This document shows positions 12,165-26,021 of a stretch of DNA of 64,000 bases, in pieces. Source of the stretch: Sipunculus nudus (taxonomy: Eukaryota > Annelida > Sipuncula > Golfingiida > Sipunculidae). Location of the stretch: positions 5,451,479 through 5,515,478 of the forward strand of contig CM049321.1 of assembly GCA_026874595.1 (NCBI GenBank), given 5' to 3'. Under the pieces are notes generated by a model, which was given only the letters and a program-made list of their open reading frames with translations, was not told the DNA's origin and did no database searches. A program made the position numbers and the translations under genes. Each line of letters opens with the position of its first letter. Positions within the stretch are counted from its first letter, which is position 1.

Positions 12165-15100
12165 ACAAAGGCTTTATAGTATGGAGAGGGATAGGTTGGA
12201 CATTGGAAAGTTGATTAATTTATCTTTTTGAAAGTTGATTAAATAAATAGTTAAATCATATAGATATCCGTTTTTAGGGACGGTAAGCCCCCTCTGAGTG
12301 CTCAAATGACTGTAACATTGCTGTGTCAGCATAAAATTATTAAATTCAAAGGACACTATCCCGTTTTAGGGCTATTGTATTATAATAGTGCTATCGATAG
12401 GTGTTTCTTGGTGCTTTATAACCCCCCCCCCCCCCCTTCATGAACTTTTTGATCCGCCACTGAATTATTAATCAAAGACGAAGACAGATATGATCGTATT
12501 AGAATATATTTCATCAACTTTACAAAAATGATGGGTTGTTCAGATTATATTATCGTGTGCTTAGACAACAGTGCGCGTGTGTACACATCAATAAAATTTC
12601 ACGTGACTGATATTTTTTGCCGTTGCCATATTATCGTTGCCGGATTGTTGTTGCCGGAAACGCGGATGAAAGTGTACACAGCTTTCAGGTGACATCAACC
12701 GAAAAGGATGTGCGAGGCAGACAGTCCGGTTTACCTGGCGGTCAATCTTAAACAGAGGGAAGGTATCTAGATATATGGTACCATTGGAGTAATCAGACCA
12801 ACGAGAGCGGTTGTCGCATGTTTAAGATCCTTGCTATACAAAGCAGCGGTTAAAACAATAAAGGAGCGTACTCCTAGGACGTTCACGGTCTTAACAGTTA
12901 TCTTATAGCCAGACAAAAATAGTTGCGCTACAGGAGTTACATACTGCCTACAAAATCCACCATGCCACCTACAGAACCAGGTCCGTCTATAGCGGTGAGT
13001 CCTGCTCCCGTCCAGGCCTCGTCTTCTCAGGCCACCGTCTCTACACAGCCTATAGCCCCATTTAAGTGTACTCAATATTATAAGGCCCGGTCATATATAT
13101 TGACAACGCCTAATAATACTGAGTCTGATTAAATCGGGCTGCACACAACCTAACTTCAAGCCTATATCTGCATCAGCCGTCAACACTTGCCGTGAATACA
13201 CGCTCACAAAGCATTTCTATATTTGAATGTTAAGCCTACCCGAGTCGTGCCACAGTCAACACATACGGAGAAATATACTGCAATGGTCATCTTTCCTATT
13301 GCATCGATAACATTGTAAAATTATGCTACGAGGTATGAATTAACACAAACGAATACACGTTAACACAGAATCCAAAGAGCAAATCCACCTCTATGGAAAC
13401 GAGTCATTTCCTGTGTCGGGTTCAAGTTGGCACATTCAAACATAACTGATGCGAAAATCCAAGCGAGCCTTTCTAGTATTCATGCAGTCTGTAATTCAAC
13501 AAACGTGCAAGGGGGGATTTACCAATATGGTCTCATGCATAGAAGGTGTTGTTAGAAAGTATACAATAAAATATTCAACGATTGGTTAAATTTCTATCCT
13601 CATCGAACCTTACAGTGCGACTCTCGTTATACCTGACCTAGGCACTCAGACATCTCGTTAGACTAATACTGAGTTGGTGCCAGCTGGGTTATTTCTATAT
13701 TAAAACATAACTGGCGGCACCTTTAATATTTAGAGGTGGATATTGTACTTGTGAATGATTCTGACACTTAGCAGTCATTGGCATATTTCCCTTGAGATGG
13801 AATGGATTGTTTCTTTGTCTTACCCTAACTCTCATATTACCAGACAAACCAGGTGACCGACCAGCGACGATAAATATTTTATATCTCATGGTGGAGCTAT
13901 AAAATATGATTTTTAATCAGACTCATAAACTGGCTTCACCGTGCTCCTTAAATAAGCATTCTCTTATTGTAAAAAAAAAAAAAATCAGCCGTACTAGTCT
14001 CGTGCGTGTTTTTTCAACTTATTCAGGTTCAACCTAAATGCTATTTTCATAACCTAGTGTGGAAAAAGATAAGTGGCTTCGGTATAATATGTCGTCTTTT
14101 TCAACGGTTATTTCTTCGTTTCAAGTGCGTTTGTATGAGCCATGGCATAGCTGATTCCTCGCGCAGCTGCACGGGCGGCAAGCGGAGGGTCCAACCCAGG
14201 AGGATCAAATAAAAACCTTTGAAAAGGTCTTCTGGTCCGAAAAGGAGGGATTCGATTTGGTGTGAAACACTTAAAGAAGGGTTTTTTGGTCCCCCCCCCC
14301 CCCCCCCAGCTCTCTGCTACTGTGCTGTGTGTGTAAACAACAGATTATCCGACGCACAGACATCCCACAACGGTGCATTATTTTGCCATATGAGCTCTTG
14401 GTGCCTTAAAAGGGTTGGGCGAAGGGATTATTTCTTTTGTCTTAAGCGTTTCGTGACAGCTTCGTATGTTAGTAAACCCTTACCCAACTAGATTTATCTC
14501 CATTGATTTATATGCCATCACACCCCGTGATTAAACAATAAAAATATGGGAGAGTTTTGAAAACTTTCTTCAATGCTTTCACGCAACATCAACGATCTTT
14601 GATGTTTTCAGTGTTGCCATGCGCTCTCTACTAAAAAATAATATTAACTATTTTTTCAGGAAAACCTTATATGTCTTATATGTTATCATACTTGCTATAT
14701 CTATTGTAAATATGACTGTAAATATAAAATACTGAGGCCTTCTGCTAGAAACGGCGATATAACCAGAAATATCTGAAGCTTGTTTAGTAGCGTCACATGC
14801 AGTACAATGATCTGACAGTTGCGCAATTCATCACTGATTTATACTTTAGCATACTCATACAATTTAGTTGATACTTTTTTCTTATATTTTTTTTATATTT
14901 TCGTAAAATGCAAACTGGTAGCACTGGATTTTCAAAACAGACTAACATAGATTCGTGCAATTTAAATTAACAATTGCCTCCAGTGGGCTACCAACAAGCT
15001 TTCAAATCCTTCGTCTTAATTTTAAGTGTTTTAATTGTTCAAAGTCTGATCCTACACCCATAGGTGGCAGTTCTTCGGCTCCAGCTACATGTATAATAAT

Positions 15101-15360
15101 AAAAAGAAATCCACGAACAAATCAACATTTTCTTTAAACACGTTTAGGGAGGGTGAGGGGGGTCTGAAAAAGAGTAGTCTTCGTACACTTTCTAAAATGT
15201 CAAATTGTAAATGACCCCTTAATTAACCGCAATTTTGAAAGTTAAAAAAATAGATTGTTGAAGCATATTCATTGAGAAGCGAAAATAAACACACAGAGAG
15301 CAAAATATTACATTCAGCTACCTGGAAAAGGGGAAGTCTGATTGAAAGAAAAATATATTT
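12165..15360. other. 3.2 kb without a recognised gene
   Basis: AT-rich sequence with two C runs. A plus-strand open frame at 12923-13132 gives a Pro/Ser/Thr-rich peptide (MPPTEPGPSIAVSPAPVQ...) without known similarity; frames at 14006-14491 are also unrecognised. The stretch 10530-11070 to its left is likewise empty apart from a CCGG-rich piece at 10550-10690. Confidence 0.5.
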
Positions 15361-15435
15361 ATACATTTATTGAGAGTTTATTGGGTGGAAAGAAAGTATG
15401 TCGATTGTGTAGAAACAACTTCTCAATAGGATCTC

Positions 15436-18400
15436 TCAACATTGGTTCCTGTTTGGTGGTGGCGGCGAGGACAAGTCAAGATTCCTCTGGAAGAATGGGG
15501 GGTCTCTAACCTCAAGCAGCGGGATCAGTAACCCATCAATCTGCCCAGACGGTCCTGTTGAACTGCTGAACTCGGCAGCTTCTAGATCACGGTAAAACAG
15601 AGGGCCTAGATTTACTATACGGAATATATCACCGCCAAGCGGGAACATGTCAAATTTCCCCAACCTTCCGAACTCCATGGTCAGCTGATCGGGGGGATTC
15701 CCCATTGTGACATTGACGTTGCCGTAACCATGGCGACCATATAAGCCAACATATTCCTGAAGGTCTCGGTCGGCCTTTCCATGTTTTTCCGGGTCAGGTG
15801 GAATATTTACATGTTGCCTTGGCAACCCCATATCATCTACATATTTATAAACCTCTCCCGGTGGCCTGGCGAAGGAACACGCGTACGATACGTTCAGCCA
15901 GCTGTCTTCGCCAAGTAAGGTGTCTATCACAAATGCGCTGACCATGGTACGCGCGGGCCCCTGGTCATAATGGTTGAAGGACAGTGCAGATCCAATGTTC
16001 ATGTCACGCAGAGTCATTTGTTCTGAGTGGTACCCTCGAAAGTCCCCTCGGTGAGTGATAGTTCTGTATTCTGAAATCACGAACAGTGAAACCTGTGTTA
16101 AAAGGCCGCCCGTTTGACTGCCCGAAAGTGATTTTCATTCAAAGGTGGTCTAGTTAGGGAGGTCAGTTAATACCAATATGAATGCATTCGGTTCACCAAA
16201 GGGTGGACTTAATGGACAAGTGGTCTTATAGATAGACGTTTAATATATGTATATATATAGTTTCAGTCAAGTGATTTTGCAGGAGTCTGATTTAGTTTGG
16301 TTCATAAATAAAACCGCCTCATGCTATAGTCAAACCTTCCTAGTCGAGTAACCAGCGCCATCTAGTGTTCAGTTTTTGAATTCTCGCATACTTGAAAGCG
16401 CTTTATTCATACTATACCATTTAGATAGCTACGTCTACCATTTAAATGATCAGAACTTTGCTGTTTGGCGCAGTGTGTGTCAGTCTGTTTATGTGTTAGT
16501 TAATACATTATCTCCAAAAGGTGATTTTTTTTCTGTTACACGAATATTTGTTAAACCTGGGCCAGCGGCCAGAAGGCGTGACGTCATCTTGTGGCAGATC
16601 GAACGATGTTTCGAATTTTGATGCGGATCTAATCAAAGTGTCTGCGGGAGTTACGATCTCCATATCGGTGATACTCAAATTCTCGAGTCCCGTTTGAAGT
16701 CTACTTTTGACTCGAGGGCCTAGGACTGCGGAGTTAAGGACTCGGGGTATTAGCCCAAGTCCATCTCGATTCCGATAGAAAAAAAGCTCTGTCACGTACT
16801 AAAAACATTATATATGCATTTGCGAACTGAATATTGCACGAAAAATGTATATATAATAAGATAAAGCCTACATCAAGAGACAAATGCAATTTAATGGTCA
16901 AGAAAAATGACGCGTTAACTATCATTAACATACACTTGGTTTTCTTAACTGTCCAGTATATATTTCTTTCAATAAGGATATTTGTATTTAACTTGGAGTT
17001 GAACTTATGTTCCTAATTACTCCGGACTCGGACTTGAACTCTGACTCGGGTGGCCTGGACTCGAACATGCACAGATGGACCGGGATGGTGTGTACTCGAT
17101 TAAACCATGTCTCTGTGTGCGCTGTAGTTTCAGTATGTATTTTGGGTTAAAAAAGGAAATATTTATTATACGGGAGTATTTCACCAAGCAAAGTAACACT
17201 TGTTGTATTGATTGATATCTACCTTTATAATACTCTCTGCTCCAGCCCTTCGCATACCCGGCTACTCCAAAGGAGACTGGAAAATCAGGACGCAGATAGA
17301 GGTTGTTTGCGTCAGTTCTGGACGGCAGGTGATCAGAGGAATACAAAGTTTCCAATTCCTCTTCCGGGAGGATTTCAACTCCTTCTTCGTTGGTCCCTGA
17401 CAGAAGGAAGTGTAACCACTTTGCCATATCAACAGCCGTTGATGATATGGATATTGCTGGTGCTATCAGCCTTCCTGCTCTGAAATTTTGCAAGGTAGGG
17501 AGTTAATGCTGTATTTTGAGGTGGGTTTTGAATTTATGTAATTAGAAGAACGAATTCCAGCATTTCTGCACACACATACGTACAGAATTAGTCTGCCTAG
17601 AACATAATAATATACGAGCTTAAGAAACAAAATTGCTGGTGTTTTCCGGTCTATATGATCTTGAATAAAAGCGTCGAGTCTAAATCTATAGATTTACTAT
17701 ACCTGTGTCCTTCAAATGGAACATCGAAAGTGCTATTTCCTATTGTCATGTAAGGTGTCGCGAATAGGTCTCGGTCCTCCCCATCTTGGTCCAGGAAGGT
17801 CGATGACGTCATTCCCAGTGGCTGGAAAAGCTCCCGTCGGACGAGCTCTTCCCACGAGAGGTTTTCGAGCACTTCAGCGACCCTGCCGGCGAGTGTGTAC
17901 ATTAAGTTGTTGTACACATAGCTTGTCCTGAGCTCGGCGATTGCTGGGAAGAAACGCATCCGACTGAAGAATAAAAAAATTATGAAGTTATATTTTAGGT
18001 AATATTAAGGCTTTCTCCCCTCAAGCCAAGGTAAAAATTAACAAGATTTTATCAAAGGACTTCTTGCAAAATCAAATAGGAAATTTTTGCCAAATACGAG
18101 CATCGTAGGACAACTTAAGAAAACTGTGTCTAAAATATTGACCACATGTTAAAAGAGAAACATATAGAAAAGTAGTCCAAGACTGTACTTAAACTCCTTC
18201 TAGGATCTTTATCAAAATATGCTATATCCTGCTAAGGAAATGCGTCACGGGTCACCAATTCCATGGTTGGATCACATGATACCAGTAAAACAAATGCGAC
18301 TGACTCTTGCCCTCGGACGGGAAAAACAAATTGTCATTTCACAATGGGATATAATCATTTAAATTAAAACACCCACGGTATACCGTTATACCGGTATAAT

Positions 18401-20285
18401 TTCGACATGCGACTAGTGTCATCGACGTTTTATTGTGTTCGAAAAATGGCAGTCCCAACAGGCATGAATGTATTTGTGAACAGAGTTTGATGGCAAGTGG
18501 ACCTGTATCCAAAAAGTTTAGACCTGAATAACGTTTTGTTTCGGGCCCGCCCAAATCCTCAAATTATAGTAGGACATCATGGTTATAAGGAATTCTTAAT
18601 CCTCCGAAATATACGATAATGAATTCGTTGTTCATTCGGTATTACCCTGACCCTCCAAATTTTCATCAATTCCTCTTCTTACTGTTTGGGTAAAGTTGAT
18701 ATCTAACAACCCAATTAACCGATCCATGAGGAAAACGACGAACCTCGCCACCTAACGAAATTACATGTATAACAAATAAAAGCCTATCCCAGGCCACCTA
18801 CAGAATAAAGCACCAAGTAACACCTATCAAAAGCACTATTATAATGCAATAGCCCTACGTCACAACGGGATAGTATCCTCTGAATCAAATAATCTTAGGT
18901 TTTTCAGATTTCCTCCCAAATTTAATCAATTTTTCTGTGGATGTTATATGAACCCCTCATAAAATTCTCGTCAAAATTCTCAGCCTAACTCTACTGACAG
19001 AAAAAAACGAGCGTAAACTACAATACCTCTCGCCTCCTGGCGGAGGTATAACAAGACAGTGCAATTGTATTTAGGGGAGGAACAGAGTTACCTGTATAAA
19101 TCATCTCTATTGTCATAGAACTCAAATCCCCATGTGTTGTCGTGACGTGGGACGCCCATCTTATGTGACAGCAGATCTCGTAAGGTTGTGACGTTCGTCC
19201 TGTAGCCGTCACTCAGGTGAAAATCCGGTCCCAATATCGAGCTGATGGGCGTGTCCCAGTTTACGCTGTAAAATAATAATTATAAATATCACTATATTAA
19301 GGTCATGCCAGAAAAAAAAAAAGCGTACTCTAGGGTCCAAATATATATTTTTTTTTTACTTTTCCTTTACAAGTCGAGAGACAATAGGTAGAGTTTTGCC
19401 AGCTTACATTTGCTCCAGTCCTTGAAAAGGTATGACCAACACAATGTTAAGTCCATTTCTATATCTTTAAGAATTCTTTTAGAACGCAAATTAGCAACAT
19501 TACTGAAGACCTTTTTTGCAAAAAAAATATTGATCTATGAAAAATGGTAGCGAAGAACATTTTGTTTCTTGCACGTCCTGATTCCTGTTGTGAATATTTC
19601 GGTCAGAATAAGTAAAAAAATACCATTTATGTTTTGTATTCAGGATTTGTGTATTAAAAATACTCTTGCGAATATAACATCCATAACTTAGTGCGATGCC
19701 AGGTGCAGCCTGCATAGGGTAAAACTACATTCACTTTTGAGACGGATTATTGCTGAAATGGTTCTTCAGAATAAAACATATATTTAACGGCGTCTATGTG
19801 CTATAGGGTATTGATTTTTAGAAGGAAACTGCCTTTTACGAGGAACATGAGTTTCAACCTGAAATTAGTCAATTTAATATCATGATCTACCTCCTGAGTT
19901 TCGTCATAATATATTTGCAAATAACAATTCAGCCTCGTGCACTACTGCTATGTTTTAATAAGACATAAAAAAAAACCCAGACAAACTCATGCACAGATGG
20001 ATTCGAAAATGTTACAGTCATTTTAGCATTCAGAGGGGGCTTACCATTCCTAACATCAATTCCTTGACCTTGACATTCCCTTCCAGCACATAGAATCAAA
20101 TTGGATTTGAATACAAATAAATCGGAATTGAAAATCTTATAATTACTTACTTTCCGTGTCGTCTTAATATGACCGCCAGCAGCGTGCCTGTGAATTGTTT
20201 TGAGACGGAGGCGATGTTGAATGCCGTGTTCTCTGTCACAGGGTCCAGGGTGTCAATATTTTTAACTCCGTATCCCTTACTGAAA
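15436..20285 (-). CDS. Gene A: beta-lactamase-like gene, exons 2-5 intact, exon 1 truncated at its 5' end
   Basis: Exons are about 20151-20285 (3' part of exon 1), 19092-19265, 17703-17963, 17223-17479 and 15436-16070; exons 2-5 measure 174, 261, 257 and 635 nt as in gene E. Exon 1 keeps the KGYG.KNIDT and SVSK nucleophile region but loses similarity to gene C about six codons upstream of KGYG, where an in-frame TAA appears. The signal peptide and first 55 or so residues are therefore not found here. A CAG directly before the first conserved base (20281-20279) could act as a splice acceptor in the right phase, so a split exon 1 with a distant 5' part is possible. YNN and HRG boxes are present, and the protein ends NRNQC. 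AATAAA signals lie at 15366-15371 and 15377-15382. The break is about 100 bp from the inner edge of the inverted duplication. Confidence 0.78.
16650..17090 (-). repeat. GAGTC-rich block in intron 4 of gene A
   Basis: Words such as CTCGAGTCCCG, TTTTGACTCGAGGG, GGACTCGGACTTGAACTC and GGACTCGAAC are crowded at both ends of this stretch. The same kind of block is in intron 4 of genes B (35395-35515) and C (43495-43620) and in intron 2 of gene E (59110-59660). It may be a degenerate element or a simple-sequence expansion. Confidence 0.55.
18370..18555 (+). repeat. Dispersed repeat family R1, copy in intron 2 of gene A
   Basis: CGACATGCGACTAGTGTCATCG, GTTTGATGGCAAGTGGACC and GTTTAGACCTGAATAACG align with the other R1 copies. 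It lies between exons 2 and 3 of gene A; the rest of that intron (17964-19091) holds only an R2-like tail at 18955-19055. Confidence 0.6.
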
Positions 20286-23271
20286 ACGCAGCCCTGGAGC
20301 GTTTATCAACTATGCCATGTTGAGTTCCCAATAAAACACAGCTTGATGTTTCTTGATAAGAATAAAAAAGTAGCAGTATATATAAACGGGCCGTGGGAGC
20401 CTTGGCATATGTTTGATTCTTTCTGGGCCTGTTGGTATATTGTCACAAGGAAGGCGTAAGCTACCATAGTCCCTCTTATCTAGAATCGGCCTTCCTGATC
20501 AGCTAGTTTAACTGTCATTTGAGCAGAAGGGAAAGTTTTTGTTCGTCCGACCGTTAATAGGGCACAAATCGTAACCATAAAGACAGGAAGTTCAAACTTA
20601 AGCGGTTGGCAGATCCCGATAGGTCATTTCTTGTTTTCAAATGAGGTCACTGTCACCTGTGTTATCTGAATTACGGCTTTAACAGGTGTAAAGGACGTGT
20701 GGTGCCACTTGCATTTTTTTATCATTTACTCATTATCAGTTGTATATTTCTTAGGATGACAGTTTACAGTTATTGGTCAAAACTTTAGAAAGGCTTAAAC
20801 CGTAACCTTGGGGCCCAAGAAGTTCGAACATTGTGACTTATATTTCCCACTTTTCGGAGAATAAAAACCAAAACAAATATTTCGGCAACTCTGATGTTAA
20901 AATATATTAATAGTATAATTTCATTAAAAAATTTTCAGAGACAGCTGAATGAGTAGGTTGTAGGATGAGCATGCAGTCCAAACGGACATAATACGGACTA
21001 AAGGGGTATATTTGTCACAAACCTGTCTTTCGCCATGCATTGACCAGTATTTATTTACTTCTTAATACCTGCTACCAAATTATATACAGTGACCATCTTC
21101 CAGGAATAGCTATTTTAATACTTACAGTGATAAACAGGCGTATATATAACACCACCAGCATAAGGTTTATTGTAGGTTTACTGGAGAAAAGCCGCACATG
21201 GTCCAAACAGCAAATGACAAAAGCAGCATTTACAAATAAATATATACAAGTGTGCAATCAGTGTCTGTCAACTGGTTTTAATTTATAATATCTTTTATGA
21301 CACCCAATATTATTCATGACACAGAATAGCAAAGTTGAACAGTTCTTCATATTTCAACCATTTTCAGTGATATTTGTCCCTGGATTTATTACTATTTCTG
21401 TCGAATATGTTTTGGCTTGCAAAAAGTAATAACACAAAATATATCGTGACGTATAATTCTGCATTCACATTCTGAATAAGACCATACTTATTTGGAGGAA
21501 ATCCTCCTTAAACAATAAGAAACTATTTCTTAACTCCTTGTGTTTGGTGTACTTAAAGAGAGAGCAGGATATTGTCTTTAATCGCATCCTTATAAAAAAT
21601 TCACAGATTCATATATTTATTTGGATATTCTACTTCTCCAACCTACCTAAGTGTCATAATTCTGAAACCTCTGTCGATTTATTTATAGCCGAGTGGGCGT
21701 AGAACTTATAGAATACTTTGTTTTACACTGCTCCGTTCTCCTTTGTTCCATTCAATGAGTAGGATGAAATGTCTCAATCCTAACGATACATATGCCACGA
21801 AGTGAGAAATAAACAGTGTTACAGCGCATGTTAAAGCAGGTTATTTTTTATCTGACTAGGTTATCACTGTGTAGTTGTATACGGAACACAGTTATAAGTT
21901 ACTTCCATAATGCAAAATAATTTTGTTTTTATATGTCTAATTATTCATCATGTGACTATTCTGTCCGGGTTTTGCACTAACGTGCACTTTGGAGCGTAAT
22001 GATTTTTTTAAAGTGCAAGGTCTTCAATAACCCATATATTTAAGGGAAATAATAATATTAATATTTGTATTTCAAACCTATACTAATACAATACTAATAT
22101 TTAATGCAATAATCGAATTGTACAACGAATATGATAAGATATATAGCAAAACCGCGAAATCGAAACCCACGCAAAACATTGAAAATGTGAAAATTGCGAA
22201 AATGTAACCTCGCGAATGAAAAAAACAAACCACAGTATACTCTCCGGTACTACACCCGTGGTTAGTCGTGAATATACGACCCAATAGGCTGGTCTCATAT
22301 TAGCCACAACAACACGGCTCATTAGGAATTTAATTGGACTGGTAAGCCTAACGTGATACACGCCAATGCACCCCAGTATTCTTCCGTCATGTTGCATTCA
22401 TATCATAATAAAAAGCCCATAATCTTAACATTGGGCTGCGAATGTTGAATTAACACACACAAAAATACACACAACCGAAACTTAAAATCCAATGACAACG
22501 AGGCATTTACTGTATCTCGTACAAGTTGGTTACGTCCAGTAACCCTTGCGAGCTGTACTTGTATACATGTGGTCAGAAATTCAGCAAACATCATGAGGAA
22601 TATACCGATATAATGATTAAAAACGCAGTTGTTCTCACTCATGTTAGATGTTGTAATAAAAGAAATAATAAAAGCTAAGGATTGGTCTGGTTCATCACAA
22701 TTACGTGACAGTGTACCTGTAGGCCATGAGGCGTTATCAGAAATGACGAAAATATGTGCATCCTTATAGAGACTTAAAGCGCGTTCCTCACTGAAGGATG
22801 TAACGGCACTCTGACAGCCAGTACGCTGGTCGTAGACTCTCTAATGTCAGAGGGCCGAAATGGCGCTTATCTTATGTCCTCTGGTGTCAAGTTAGCTATA
22901 CCTACAGGTGCAGAGGATCTTCATTTCGTCAGCCGTTCATTCTCGCTTTACCTGGAAATTAATGCACATTAAGATTTACAGCCATCAAGATGCTGATGCA
23001 ACACAAACATAAAATATGTGTATCTTTTGGGGGACACACGTTTCGTTATTTGTTTCATATTTATAAACCTCTAAATCGCAAGCATCCCTTTTTGTGCATT
23101 TACTTTGCGCCCGAAGGGAAATCTTATCCTGTTTCTTGAGACCAGTTAATCAACATCAGTTCATATGAAGAGACAAATGTATCCGAGCGCTGAGGAGAAA
23201 CCAATAAAATGCTGAACTACTGAATGGTTAGATGACAGTAGATTAGATGAAGCTGTGTCATTTTGTGCTCA

Positions 23272-24004
23272 TTGTTATTTGGTAGTTAGATCTTTGGTCA
23301 GTGTTATTTGGTGTACAGAACTAGGGGTCAATGTTATCTGGTGGTCAGATCGGGGGTCAGTATCATTTGGTGGTCAGATTGGTGGATCAGTGTCATTTGG
23401 TGGTCAGATCGGTTGTCAGTGTTATTTGGTGGTCAGATCGGTTGTCAGTGTTATTTGGTGGTCAGGTCGGTGGTCAGTATTATTTGGTAGTCAGATCGTT
23501 GGTCAGTGCTATTTGGTGGTCAGATCGGTTGTTGGTGTTATTTGGTGGTCAGATCGATTGTCAGTGTTATTTGGTGGTCAGATCGGTGGTCAGTGTTATT
23601 TTGTGGTCAGATCGGTTAACAGTGTTTTGGTGGTCAGATCGGTGGTCAGTGTTACTTGGTGGTTAGATCGATAGTCAGTGTTATTTGGTGGTCAGATCGG
23701 TGGTCAGTGTTATTTGGTCGTCAGATCGAGGGTTATTGTTATTTGAGGGTCAGATGGGTGGTCAGTGTTCTTCTGTGGTCAGACGATTGGTCATTGTTAT
23801 TTGGTGGTAAGATCGGTGGTCAGTGTTATTTGATGGTTACATTGGTGGTCAGTTTATTTAGTGGCCAGATCTGTGGTGGTTAGATCGGTGGTCAGTGTTA
23901 TTAGATGTTCATATCGGTGGTAAGTGTTATTTGGTGGTTAGATCGTCGGTCAGTGTTATTTGGTTGTCAGATCGGTGGTCAGTGTGATTTGGTAATCAGA
24001 TCGG
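23272..24004 (+). repeat. 29-bp minisatellite, right arm, about 25 units
   Basis: The unit is GGTGGTCAGATC followed by GGTGGTCAGTGTTATTT. Because 29 is not a multiple of 3, each reading frame cycles through the unit every 87 bp, and all three plus-strand frames stay open over much of the array (frames seen at 23255-23674, 23308-23490 and 23331-23666). The predicted Trp/Val/Gly/Ser-rich repeats are a by-product of the array, not a gene. Confidence 0.92.
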
Positions 24005-24774
24005 ACTACTGATGTATGTGTTTACACACTTACTTCAAACAATCACTATGAACAATCACGTCGAATTAATGTGGTAACAATTGCATTTGTGTGCTGATTC
24101 ACTCCGTCTTATGACCTTGTAACATCATGTATACCTATTTACCAAGCAATAATTTTATAATTGGTAGCAATATTAATAATTAACTTGACGTTCCAGATGT
24201 GCCTGGTTAACAGATGTGCTTTAACAGTCTTTTTTTGTTCAATATTACTGCTTACATCCCTTACATAAAGAGTTTATGTATATATGTGTCAAATTAATCG
24301 TTGAGATTTGTTATTAAGTCTGTTTAACAAATCTAATTATAAAATGGTAATATTAATAATTGTTATTTGATCACTTATGCCATCACTTTAATTTTAATTT
24401 GTTTGAAGGACTTAAAAGAAATCTTTTACCAGGAATTCACTCTTTTATTAAATATTGCACGTAAGCTAACAAAAATGATAATCAACTAACAAAAATCACT
24501 AAGAACTGAGTCAATCATTAAAGTATTCTTACATATTGGATTTTTTTATCAAGCACTTGGTACGTTATAAAGCACTGTTTTCATATTGACAGCAGGCATA
24601 AACCTATGAAATCGCTGTGGAGCTGGCCACAACACATGAGGGTTGTTCTTTTGAGTCCCACAGAGTCATGTAAGGCTCTGCAGCGCCACCTCTCGGTATC
24701 AGGCGGTACGGGTGTGAGGTGATGTGACATAACATAATGTGACATAATAATATGCTAAAATAATATGAGGTTTT

Positions 24775-25030
24775 GAGCCTGGGTCAGGAAAAAGCGTTAT
24801 TCGGCTCTAAAATTGCCGATACACGTCCCCTTATCAGCAAAGTCTCTCCGCAGATATAATGGACACTGTCCTCAAAGTACTTTTATGCTACAACCCACGC
24901 TTTTACTTATCAAACTCTGACAGTTTTATTTCTCCTATGCATCTTCTCCAAACCGCTACCATTTTGTGTACACACTAAAACCCGGATGTCACAGGTTGGA
25001 TGTCGACCTTATAGGTATACCGTTAGTGGC
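24775..25030 (-). repeat. Dispersed repeat family R1, right-arm copy
   Basis: Inverted partner of 5640-5890 with the same CCCCTTATCA and GGACACTGTCCTC words. Confidence 0.7.
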
Positions 25031-26021
25031 TTTAACCAGTTATATTTCCACAGTTATTCCACATAAACCACTATAAAGACCACAATACGAACTGGTCATG
25101 TGAGCTCTTGACGTGTCCTTGCTAGTACGACATAATACCACCACGAAAACACGTCCAGTTTATCAAGGCTCCGCTGGTGACCTTTATTTCGAGATGGTAT
25201 GTTTCTCATTTTCTCGGTGGCAGAGCACCTGTATGTCGGCATAACACTTGAATGATCAACACCGCATCTGCATTTTAATTGACGGTGGAGGCACTCAAAC
25301 ACTGTCACGCAACTCTTCTGGGGCTGAGCCTCGAAATGCTTGTATTTTGGTCTTGCGCGGTCACAAACAAAGCAAAGTGTGTCCTAAGGGAGATAATGTT
25401 CCATATTTGTCTACATACTTAATGAAAAAAAAATTACTTAACCTCGCGAAGGGGCTATCGCGGCGGCATTGATCCGAAACTACGCCAGTTTAGGCCTACG
25501 CGCACAGACTTAGTATATCCACCAAGACCACCAGTTAACTAGGCTAATGTCAACTGGCCCCAAGAACAAGCCGTCCCACACAAACCTGGCCGATGTCCCG
25601 CGAGCCTGTCCCGACGCAAGAACGGCCGGGTAATGCAATTCGCTAAAAAAAGTTTTTGTGTGGTATTATGGACCAAAGCAACATTAACCGAATCGAGATT
25701 TCGGATGTAACAATTAAACTTCATTTGACACATATATATCCCCCACTTTTAAGCAAGGAGGGTGATTTATGTTTATAATATGAATTTATACAAATAATAA
25801 GGATGACAGACTTCGGTTCTATGTCTGCATTTTTGCTTAATTGACAAATGTGTTAGTGTATATTATATTTATGACCTATACATATATACATATATACATA
25901 TATACATATATTTATAAGCATGCATTATAACAGGATTAAAGAATATTTAAGTATTCGAGGGTTTATTGAAAAAAAGGTGCCCTAACCTACGCCTCTATAA
26001 CATTTTCTACACTTGTAGGCT

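Noticed and set aside
12923-13132. Pro/Ser-rich open frame
   Set aside because: No recognised domain, signal peptide or splice partner; kept only as a note in the description of the stretch.
13675-13722. Small inverted repeat GGTGCCAGCTGGGTTAT / ATAACTGGCGGCACC
   Set aside because: Short and imperfect, with no element features around it.
23255-23883. Trp/Val/Gly/Ser repeat protein
   Set aside because: Open in three frames at once and fully explained by the 29-bp minisatellite; no start context or splice signal.
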